A stretch of DNA of 64,000 nt. Source: Spodoptera frugiperda. Lineage: Eukaryota > Arthropoda > Insecta > Lepidoptera > Noctuidae. Below the pieces are notes generated by a model. The model was not told the origin of the DNA. It made no database searches and saw only the letters and a program-made list of their open reading frames with translations. The position numbers and the translations under genes were made by a program. Location of the stretch: positions 8,866,001 through 8,930,000 of the forward strand of contig NC_064212.1 of the NCBI RefSeq assembly GCF_023101765.2, in the 5' to 3' direction. Shown piece after piece: positions 40,501-46,842 of this stretch (positions are counted from its first letter, which is position 1; each line of letters opens with the position of its first letter).

Positions 40501-43500
40501 TGTGAAATTAAAACCAAGACATTAAAAACAAGTATTATTCCGGATATGCTAAATAAAATTTGAATTAAGATCGGAATTAAGTTTACAGTATATCTATTAA
40601 AAAATAAGTAAGTAAATATGCAAACCCAAAAGCTAACTTACTTAACATTCATACGAATACTAGCACAAAGCTTCCTATATTGAATGAATTTTATAATGAC
40701 TGATTTTTTCATAGTCTCTATACTAGCTCCTTGTTGTATCAAAAAGTCGTAGCACATCGTTACATAAACAACGACTACGTCATGTCGTAGCCGTTCGTAG
40801 GCCCTCCGTAGCAATTGCAATTGTAGACCCTACGTAGCAGTTGCATTGTAGGCCCCAACCATTATAAGTCCCACACCGTTTCCAATTAACGTAATCGAAT
40901 TGTATTTAACAAGCCTAACTACTTATTTAATTGTACGTTATTATAGGAAGATAGTATATGTACATTAGTCTCGGCCAATCGCTGCTCGCAATTTGTGAAC
41001 AAGGTCACCTAGGTTATTGTACGGTAGATACTGGCGCACGCGAATATTGAAGCGCTATAATATGGAACAACTAATAAGAAATAGACACATGAACGTATAT
41101 CCCACGGTTCACGTACAAGAATATAAACAACCGCAAATAATCTGCGGAATGGAAAGTCGATATTTATTATTCTCGTTGTCAATAAATCATTTAAATTGCA
41201 TTTTTATCTTAAAAACAGCTGTCTGGCATTATAAAATCAGCGTGTGATACTTGTCACTCCGCGATGGATGTGCGAATGGCATTGCAATAAGTTTAGTAAT
41301 GACACGGGCCGCGGGCGCACGGCAGTAGGCGGGCGGGCGGGCGGCGCGGCGGGGCTCGGCTCAGCGCTCAGCCCGTTCTATTTCTAAATTGAGACAGTCA
41401 CTCGCAGCCGCTTTCCGTGTATCACCTCTTCGCTATATATAACTAAAATACATTAAATCTCAAAAAATACTTCGCTAGTTACTCACGGGACCAATCTGCT
41501 CGCGAATAATACCAGACTATTCAAAATACTAATCTACACATATCACAAAAATGGTGCCATTCGACCTTAGTTTTTTAGTAAAACATGCTAAATATTAGTG
41601 AACTGTGATTTGTTACTTTGTAGAGTTATATAAAACTGTGTAATTTCTAAAAATGTGGTACCAAGGCGATGAAGATGATGAAGAAGATCTTATGTGCTCC
41701 CCGGCGATCCTCGCCAGGCGAGCGTCCGAGAGCTGGATAAACGTACCTCCCGTCGAGGTAAACTTGTTCGCGTATTTCCACTAAATGATGTATTCTACAA
41801 TGGTCTATTGTAAACGTACACCAGCTAGAGCCAAACCTTGTCGAAAACAATGACATAATGATGTACAGAGTCACACATATACACAGGTACAGTTACATCG
41901 TACCTGTGTACCTTCGGTTAAAGGTCGAAAGATGTATGCGCCTACGTTTAACTGTAGATACATATGTTAAATTATTTAAATACTTGCTCTTAGTTATTAT
42001 TAAAAGGTCAGAACTACGAATGATAAATCAACTTGTTTTTCTAAGCGCCCGTCGCCTCGGATCCGGCTCTAGTGCGAATCTAAACAAACATTTATTTTCC
42101 TCGTCCGCTCTCCAGATTTTTAGCTAAAATATTATATCGTAAAGTTAGGTATCTATAAATTTGGACTACGTAAGTCTGTGTTTTGTAAAGATGTTGAAGC
42201 TGTTCTTATGTGGAGCATAACTATCGTGACTCAAGACTAAGTGATGTTGAATGATTTAAAACACCGGACTCTTAAATAGATGACAATATCAATGCAATTT
42301 TAATCCAATAAAATCTCAATAATTATTCAATGTCAAAACTATACAAGCCTAATCGTAATCCATTTAGTTTATCCCATCAAAAACATCCTGTAAAAAACCC
42401 AAGTCTCGCAGCTCAGTCTTTCTACCGTCAAAAGTTGTGAGATCCATGTAATACCAAGTCGGTTAATCTATTTAGTGTCTACTTGAAGGACCTTCTGTCT
42501 TAAGTTATTACATAAGTTATTATCATGCCAATATTAAAAATATTTAACGTTTTAAACAAATAGATCGACTTGGACATCGCTTGATTTGATTATTAGTATG
42601 TATCACACTACACAGCACGACGGGCCAGCGACCAACAGGAACGAGAGTTTCAATCGCGTGAGGCGCGAGAGACTAAAGAATCTAATATAATATTGTAATA
42701 TTCATTTTGTTTTCATGCGATGTCCAAGTCGATCTATTTGTTTAAAACGTTAAATATTTTTAATATTGGCATGATAATAACTTATGTAATAACTTAAGAC
42801 AGAAGGTCCTTCAAGTAGACACTAAATAGATTAACCGACTTGGTATTACATGGATCTCACAACTTTTGACGGTAGAAAGACTGAGCTGCGAGACTTGGGT
42901 TTTTTACAGGATGTTTTTGATGGGATCTCACTTCTTTTTGTAGAGCCTTTCTTTTTGATACCATCTACTTCTAACGAATTTTGTTTTATAACCACCACCA
43001 ACCACCAACTGCATAAATAACTTTGTAATCCCATATATTTATATGGGATTACAAAGTTATTGATGCAGTTGGTGTATTTGGAAAACTGGACCGATATTAC
43101 AAAATATTTAAGTTTTCCCATGATTAAGACACTAAACTCTATATGTATTCCAAATATGAAGCTTCTAAGTCTGCTAGAAGTGCCTTGGACTTTTGATGAT
43201 CGGTGAGTCAGTGAGTGACAAAATTTAGAAACTTTAACAAGTTGTCATTCTTAAACTACTGGTTCAAATTGACTGAAATTTTAAATATTCCGTGTTTATA
43301 CAATGCCGAATTAGTTACTGAAGATTCAGGTTTCTTGCTTTATCCACAACCGAATTATAGGGGGTCGAAAAAGGCCCGAATTGCTTCGAGAAAAGGATGG
43401 TACGGCCGTGCCGCTTTTTTTGCTCGACTTGGCGGGGGCACTGCCGTGCCCCCAGATTCAATATCCACGCAATACGGATGCGATGGGCGCTACTGTTGCA

Positions 43501-44254
43501 ACTCAAGAATACAAATTTTTCCCAATGTCAATGTCGATTAATTGAAATCGGATTCTAGAGAAAGCCCCCTGTTATTAGTAATACAATAGCTATGTTTATG
43601 TACTGACTATTACCTTACATATCATACCATACTTTGATTACCTAAATGAATTTCTAGATATTTATATCAATGATAAATAAAATGAGCAATTAATAAGATT
43701 TTTGTTTAAACATCACAAAGCGAAAACAATGGACGTCTTATGATGAGTTAATAGTTATTTTAATTTCATAAAAATAATTATGATATCTTTATGTTTAGAT
43801 GCTAAGCACGCCGCAGACACTTCAGCGCAAGAAATCGTTGCCGGACGTCGCAGGGATGCCTCGCATGCCTGACGGCGGCGGCATGTCCCGTGAAGAGGTC
43901 TCGGCCCTCGGCTCGGCACGTCGTGAGGAGGTGCGCCGCATGCACGAGGAGACCGAGAAACTGAGGGCCAACCCTCTGCTCTACTTAGTTAGTCCGCAAG
44001 TCAAGGTTAGACACTCGCGTCAAATGAACATTTCATTATACATGTTGTATTGAATCAAGTTTTCCTTTGCTACGAACTTACTACGAAATTGCTACGACGA
44101 CGTTTCATATACGAAAGCTTTTATAATATGTGTAAATATTTATACGAAACTGTTATTTTGTTCCAAGGACTGGTTCTCCCGGCAGCAGCTGGTGATCCTT
44201 GTGCTGTTCATCAACATCTCGCTGGGCATCATGTTCTTCAAGCTGCTCACGTAG
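13549..44254 (+). CDS. jp: Junctophilin
   Basis: Junctophilins tie the plasma membrane to the ER/SR in muscle and neurons. I assemble 8 coding exons: 13549-13778, 25608-25819, 28387-28655, 29227-29400, 29929-30263, 37114-38572, 43799-44005 and 44168-44254. They join in frame to 990 aa. Eight MORN repeats are visible: YCGGWEDGKAHGHG, YAGSWHFG, FEGQWQNGKRHGLG, YRGEWTQGYKGRYG, YEGTWANGLQDGYG and YQGQWMRGLRHGYG, then after a Ser/Gly-rich joining region YMGEWKNDKRTGFG and YEGEWSANKKYGYG. An Ala/Lys/Glu-rich helix (about 385-455) is followed by a long Gln/Pro/Ser-rich divergent region, all in the large exon 37114-38572. A tail anchor at about 970-990 ends at the last residue, LLT, as in vertebrate junctophilins. 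The N-terminus has a ~20-residue extension before GGRFDFDDGG. Intron 1 is 11.8 kb; intron 5 is filled by a BEL/Pao element. Confidence 0.95.
14690..14955 (-). mobile_element. RTE/CR1-like LINE C-terminal relic
   Basis: The minus strand reads LDWNPKGK, then sequence matching the CGGAAGxxxWRR-type tail of LINE ORF2 proteins ending near a 'CCCCATC' block. This DWNPxGKRKRGRP context is common at the C-terminus of Lepidopteran LINE polymerases, in my recollection. Several frame breaks make it a relic. The plus-strand open frame at 14745 is a shadow of it. Confidence 0.5.
16115..16470. repeat. Two copies of a short hairpin-bearing repeat
   Basis: Two diverged copies lie about 240 bp apart (about 16115-16230 and 16355-16470). 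Each reads tctggcaact...gatgccattaag, then a T-rich loop, an inverted atggcatc, and finally accaattca..cagtatt. Within each copy gatgccatt and aatggcatc can pair. No coding is seen. Confidence 0.5.
18165..18315 (-). mobile_element. R1-like LINE 3' tail
   Basis: 'tcatccaatgacttctcccg..ggtgaggcgagagggagtgtc' and the following 'ggagtcccggtaaa' match the 3' UTR of the copy at 50049-50616 in the same orientation. A T-run at 18160-18168 would be its poly(A) on the minus strand. Only the tail remains. Confidence 0.65.
18668..18792 (+). mobile_element. R1-like LINE 3' tail, opposite orientation
   Basis: 'cccggagctgtggactgcctagcg', 'acgggtggtttttag' and the end 'cattggatgattttcc' are the reverse complement of the tail seen at 50049-50270. 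It is a second, independent tail fragment about 350 bp from the minus-strand one. Confidence 0.65.
19374..19640. repeat. SINE-like noctuid interspersed repeat
   Basis: The blocks 'gatggtaagcaatagccgtc', 'gacacccgaaacaccagaag', 'aagtgcgttgccgacc', 'cacgtcggttttatgtgagg' and 'ggtatcactccggtcgagcc' form a ~265-bp unit I recall as very common in noctuid introns. The internal 'ggtcgagcc' resembles a degraded polymerase III B box. Copy number and family need a genome search. Confidence 0.5.
22385..22525 (-). repeat. Interspersed repeat, partner of 62040-62165
   Basis: The minus strand reads 'tttgttactccttcacatc', then 'aaaacggctgaattgatcga'. A related version (tttgttactccttcatgtc, aaaatggctgaagggattga) is on the plus strand near 62085-62120. 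I take both as copies of one LINE/SINE-type family; the class is not determined. Confidence 0.4.
23848..23856 (+). promoter_or_regulatory. Consensus TATA box inside junctophilin intron 1
   Basis: TATAAATAG, preceded by GC-richer sequence (cgtacgtgtagcgtgcga), would place a start site near 23880-23890. It could serve an alternative junctophilin 5' exon or a noncoding RNA. There is no supporting exon, so confidence is low. Confidence 0.25.
25820..28386 (+). other. Junctophilin intron 2
   Basis: This intron is 2.6 kb and AT-rich apart from a short GC island at about 26985-27075. I see no host exon or recognisable mobile element. Confidence 0.6.
28656..29928 (+). other. Junctophilin introns 3 and 4 with exon 29227-29400
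   Basis: Introns of 571 and 528 bp flank the small in-frame exon 29227-29400, which encodes a Gly/Ser-rich piece of the joining region. Nothing else is recognised. Confidence 0.7.
30309..30505 (-). repeat. 3' LTR of BEL/Pao copy 1
   Basis: This 197-bp LTR appears identical to 36848-37044. It starts tgatcacggc and ends gtttagaca on the plus strand, with TSD CAATC at 30304-30308. Confidence 0.95.
31288..35439 (-). CDS. BEL/Pao pol polyprotein, copy 1
   Basis: A 1383-codon open frame encodes the enzymes of the retrotransposon. In order: a zinc knuckle (CFNCLAPSHSVNKC, near residue 20), an aspartic protease with DQGSQASF (about 126), reverse transcriptase with YYMDDLL (about 536), RNase H (VFADASQ, about 710), the H2C2 zinc domain of integrase (MHGGPLVMLNYLRSKYW), the integrase core (SDNGTNFVG, about 1150) and NSRP. 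The frame is fully open. Its first ATG overlaps the gag stop as ATGA. The pol frame is also open upstream of that ATG, where a first zinc knuckle (CVLCGDQHYIYHC) is readable, so the natural start is not this Met. Confidence 0.93.
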   Translation of the reverse strand: MTTKERQESAKKNKLCFNCLAPSHSVNKCRQSACCRRCGRRHHSLLHFERSENVEKSDEGTTPATGTDREVSLGKSTSSSNSAHNIVSNFSSERIQTNTVLLATAKVLVNSKNGCKHIIRALLDQGSQASFISEATVQLLNLTRISVSGWVSGVGEGQTKIKHMVSLCVKSRHNSNDSISVNAYVLRTLTTLLPTSNLRFPDWLELQGLEMADPGFTTPGKIDILLGAEVYGKVLLNGIIKHPEGNLVAQHTILGWVVSGRTTLEDTKERKRITNLHAQINDDDLLRQFWEIEREPNNIKRKFSKEEEMCEEFYDATTVRDKDGRFVVRLPFQNEDPECKYGGLREIANKRFEFLERKLSKNPNLQDEYRRVMEEYIKLNHMVEVTPSEIDKPAVYLPHHAVVREDKLTTKVRVVFDASCKGTNNVSLNDNLCVGPQLQQELRHILMRWRTHRICITADIIKMYRMVRVADADTDYQRLLWRSSHDEPIKHFKLVRLTFGTACAPYLAVKSLQTLAKEEQSTYPTAAQITKSDYYMDDLLTGCETEEQAVEIYNEMNSLMHSGGFQLQKWSSNSEAILQYIGKNKCDDHELPLKVNSVVKVLGVSWNRDTDSFEYTVNLPEPQQLVTKRTILSEIAKLYDPLGWIAPVVVVAKMIMQKLWKTGLEWDEPIDGVLLLEWNRYRDNLAHIKGLSIPRWLHYSNASSIELHVFADASQVAYGAVVYMRVVDEEQVYVNLITSKTKVAPIEKQVSIPRLEICGAALAAKLILETSQVLCVPKSKLFAWTDSTIVLAWLKGGPSRWNTFVSNRVADILNTVDYEQWGHVSTDMNPADCASRGLQGTELLNHSLWWNGPAWLSSLNMNISVPNYEDTHEEERTTSLTVIYNTEQELIWTKYSSLSQMLRVISYCKRFLNFKLPVSEREHFSKFITSKELSETLNKCIKQVQAIEFNEDIKQLKSRGHVLKRSKLRNLCPIVDNNGILRVGGRIQKSEMAYDTQHQIILPAKSHLTMLIIKDAHIKTMHGGPLVMLNYLRSKYWIIRAKDLTKKLYRECVTCIRYSKRNTTQLMGQLPDVRVKADRAFKSSGVDYAGPINIRFSPGRGAKAYKGYICLFICMVTRAIHLEAVTDMTAKAFIAAFRRFTSRRGHCYDVYSDNGTNFVGADKQLRDMFNNAKSSIPGEIAELLVLERTTWHYIPPHSPNFGGLWEAGIRSTKTHLRKVIGDATLTYEELTTVLAQVEACLNSRPITVLSDDPNDPLPLTPGHFLIGEPLLNLSDENYTNCNISSLDRWRLTQKIVSDFWNRWHKEYLVNLNQRYKWNTKQSEPDIADIVILKEDNIPPSKWILGKIIKKHVGPDGITRVVTIKCKNGVYKRPVSKLCILPKN
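35436..36506 (-). CDS. BEL/Pao gag, copy 1
   Basis: This 356-codon frame starts MMEDLVAYQ and contains the region found in BEL/Pao capsids (PRINIPTFSGKYDEWQTFYD; compare PRIQLPRFSGNYEDWPTF in copy 2). The last ~25 residues (after ...VVKEGKSAK) read out of register with copy 2: the zinc knuckle expected there sits one frame back, in pol. So gag and pol are separated by a -1 register change at about 35520-35555, whereas copy 2 has one continuous frame. Confidence 0.9.
   Translation of the reverse strand: MMEDLVAYQIELLDSLRNAEKNYKKTPKDRIKRPYLETRLEMLEELWNNFKDGHKSIILSITSDEQRKTSYFKEKTYEVFQELYVQYKSTVKEALQPFLDAAQQASTPLTTEGQSSFSTCSDSNEIKLPRINIPTFSGKYDEWQTFYDLFTSLIHKNTKLSPVHKLHYLKSNLRGEAEVILRNYTTTNANYADAWNELILRYNNKRYNCKAILRTFMSQKSIHTESASCIRHLLDTSSTCLKSLKNLNVETDTWDLMITYIIESKLDPESIRLWEQQLSATKCDIPTWQDLRNFLESRFRSLEMIEANKAKTSQLKPAAKAKSFHANVVKEGKSAKLNVYYVEISIISIIAKHSPV
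36848..37044 (-). repeat. 5' LTR of BEL/Pao copy 1
   Basis: This is the promoter-side LTR of the minus-strand element, with TSD CAATC at 37045-37049. A TGG triplet opens a primer-binding-site candidate 2 bases inside the element (about 36827-36845), whose complement contains GGTTCGAA as in a tRNA T-arm. Confidence 0.93.
38573..41299 (+). other. Junctophilin intron 6, first part
   Basis: This stretch contains the imperfect foldback at 38737-39345 and the GCTACG-type repeat at 40735-40855. The rest is AT-rich, with no open frame I can support. Confidence 0.6.
38737..39345. repeat. Imperfect foldback (snapback MITE-like)
   Basis: Paired inverted segments nest around a centre near 39020: gaaatttgacgatcaaagat with the complement of atctttgatcttcaaattgc; ttgtaaaaacctttatt with aataaaggtttttacaa; gagagata with tatctctc. 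The arms are diverged. There is no coding and no clear target duplication. Confidence 0.5.
41300..41652 (+). promoter_or_regulatory. Candidate internal promoter and 5' UTR of a short junctophilin transcript
   Basis: A short GC/CpG-rich island (41305-41375, e.g. gcgggcgggcgggcggcgcg) resembles the one before exon 1. It is followed by AT-rich sequence with a 15-codon uORF (41551-41598) and then the ATG of the internal exon at 41653. There is no TATA box at a sensible distance; initiator-like cagtcact lies near 41395. Confidence 0.45.
41653..41757 (+). CDS. jp: Alternative first coding exon of junctophilin (short isoform)
   Basis: ATG at 41653 opens 35 codons (MWYQGDEDDEEDLMC.., ending WINVPPVE) and stops at a strong donor, GAG|GTAAAC, in phase 0, the same phase as the donor at 38572. 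It can therefore splice in frame to 43799-44005 and 44168-44254, giving 132 aa: an acidic N-terminus, a Lys/Arg/Glu-rich segment and the tail anchor, with no MORN repeats. It cannot be an internal coding cassette, because no AG acceptor precedes the ATG closely and an in-frame TAA lies four codons upstream. Existence of the transcript is inference. Confidence 0.6.
42371..42926. repeat. 210-bp inverted repeat with 136-bp spacer
   Basis: The arms 42371-42580 and 42717-42926 are reverse complements with no mismatch that I find by eye. The loop (42581-42716) is unrelated unique sequence. The structure lies in the intron after the internal exon 41653-41757, so both long and short junctophilin pre-mRNAs would carry it. 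I see no ORF and no clear target duplication at the ends. Confidence 0.9.
43005..43072. repeat. 68-bp near-perfect hairpin
   Basis: ccaactgcat..cccata pairs with tatggg..atgcagttgg with one mismatch in a ~31-bp stem and a loop of about 6 bases. It starts 79 bp after the large inverted repeat. It could be a miniature foldback element or a small-RNA hairpin. Confidence 0.75.
43320..43510. repeat. GC-rich mobile-element-like fragment
   Basis: A GC-rich block in AT-rich intron contains ggtacggccgtgcc and a perfect 8-bp stem, gggggcac-tgcc-gtgccccc (43434-43453). It resembles noctuid repeats I recall, but I cannot name the family. Confidence 0.3.
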
Positions 44255-46842
44255 CATCGGCGTGTGGCGCATGCGCGCCTTTTCTTCACGATGCCGTTAC
44301 CGTTAACGACATTTTTGTAAATATTTGTAATTTTTGAACCAGAAATAGTCCAAATATTATTTAATGTGCGACAAATGTTTGAGTAACATTTATTCTTTAT
44401 TCCTTTTTCATACGAGAGTTACATTTACACATCCAATGAAAACGTATTTATTTGTCAATAAGGACTTCAATTTGCTAGTGTACTTTTCTTTGACGTTGTG
44501 AAAGTGTGCAAAGAATGACGATACAAGAGTGAAAACATTATCCAAATATTTCGTCGAGCTAATTATTTCGACTTGTTCTGTGCGGGAGTGAATTGAACCT
44601 GTTTTGTGTCCGGTAATCGGAAACTTCGAATGTAAGGAGCACGTTGTTCTATAAACCTGCATATTGTAGGTTTATTTATGCCTTCTATTATGAAGCTTAA
44701 CGCCTTTAATGTAATTTTAACAGCTGAGGTGTTGTTGAAAGAGTTTTCGATGAATTCGTGGTCGCTTTGTATAAGTGGGAGGTAACTAGATAATCAGCAT
44801 GGCAACGTCGCCCGCGAGGAGGTCGTGTCCGGCGTCCTCGCCTCACTGACACCGCTCTCTCAATGTTCTGTAGCCGCTGTCGAGCCACCACCTGCAGTAA
44901 TGTAGCATCCTGCATCGATCAGATTGTACTCAGAGATTGACCGAATTAGGTATCAGAAAACTTTTCCGCCATTAGCGAAGTCGGTCGTGGGGACGTTATT
45001 ATTATTACTAAATGTTATTGTTGCTAAGTCAAAGTTTAAATAATTCATAAATTATATTTGTCAATTTTTAATAGTTCGTGCTGATTATTAAGATATTGAA
45101 ATACTACGTACCCCGAGTGATAATAAAGGCACAAATATGTTAGATATAGGTATCTACTTGTTTCGAAAGTGTATATAAGTAATGATGATATTAATTAAAA
45201 GTTTTACAAATATTACACGAAGTACGCATACCTGTAAGTAGATACGTTGTTATGCTTGCAATATGTACAAGTCAAAAAATTAAATGCATGTGCATTATTT
45301 TCCTATTCTATTAAAATTGTAAAAAAGTCTAGCGATGAATACTGAATTTTTATACAAGATTTAATCTTCATTTTATACCTATGAAGTCAATTCTCTCGTA
45401 ATCGAATTGTTTATATAGTGGAAGGATTACTATATAAATGGTATGTTAGATACTTATTAATATTGGCATGGAAAGCGTGCGATTGAGACTGTTGATACGT
45501 ACTATATACACCTACAACGAAACTTATTGAAAACGCACATTCGTTGTAAGGTATATATATATTTATATATACAGTTGGTAAGACAATTTTCACAGTTTCA
45601 TTATTATGTAAAGAATATAAGTTATGTCTCTAAGAATTTTAATTACTTGTATCGATTTTATCTACGTTTCAGAAATAAAATATTTTAACAAAACAATCAT
45701 TGATATTTATTTGTCACGTTTATTTTTTCAGTTCGTACTATCGTAAGTATTTTATTACCCCATGACGGCGATGAGCCACAACATAAATAAAATTATCCAA
45801 TTTATTTAGTCAGCTTAATTAAGTATACCAGTCCAGTTCTATTTAGTATATACGTTAACTATAACAAGCTAATATAAGTATTTTATTAAATCTATAAACT
45901 CTGACTTTCGATCATTTTATATAAAAAAACATAAGAGATACCTAGAGATATAGTTTAGGCCATACAGTCAATAAGGCAATAAAAATGTTTGAGACGGCAA
46001 TTTTTCATAGATATTTAATATAACGAAGGTTTCTTCAAGGCAGTCCACCTTATTTACTGGATGGATCCCACAGAAGGCTCTTGAATATCACGGCAGTATC
46101 CAGAAATTATAAATATTATTAAAACAGAAAATACCTTTTATATTATTATTTGTGTGGATGATAATTTAGTTTATTAGTCCGCAACGTAGAATCGACACGC
46201 GTGTGGTGGAAGGAAAAATCATTCAACATCTTTACTACATATTTCCAAATATAAAAATCTGTCGCGATGTGATCGAAAGACAAAAGAACACTTTGGAATT
46301 TAAGTCTCTGACTGCCAATAGAATATTGTTGAAGGTAAATCCTCCGCTAACATCGGTCACCGGTGACCACCACACGACACTTCAAGCATTCATTAAAACC
46401 TTTACCTCCACACAACCCCGTCTTAATTGGTCTGATATCAAGGGATTTTATTGGATGTCAGTCACCACGGCGTTCAATGTGTTAATATTACAGTAACTGT
46501 AAGGATAATAGAGACATAACACATAGTTCTTACATAGGTACACAGTCACACACTACTATACTCCGACGATGGTATATTGTAACTTAATAAGTAGATCATT
46601 ACCCTACAAATACCCAGGTACCTTTAATTCAGCAAGTAAGCATTTAGCTTCGCCCCACGCTAAACCTGATAGAACATCACTATCGCATGCGTATAAGTTC
46701 CTATTAATTAAATTAATACTTTATGGCTTCCTTCCCCAACACAAAAGTCTCAAACTAAAACGTTGAACGTCAATGACGGACATTTTTACGTGTTATTTGT
46801 CTTAAAATATTAGTCACAGTGATTAGGTGATTACTGAATGTG
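44255..46842 (+). other. Junctophilin 3' UTR and intergenic region
   Basis: Candidate AATAAA signals occur near 45123 and 45675. The open frame at 46203-46496 (97 codons) has no recognisable feature. The palindrome GGTCACCGGTGACC lies at 46355-46368. The SLC22 promoter should be near the 3' end of this stretch. Confidence 0.5.

Noticed and set aside
41653..41757. Reading this exon as an internal cassette of full-length junctophilin
   Set aside because: There is no AG acceptor right before it and an in-frame TAA lies four codons upstream, so it fits only as a first exon.
46203..46496. 97-codon open frame between junctophilin and SLC22
   Set aside because: No recognisable domain, and I see no splice or promoter evidence. 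It is probably chance.
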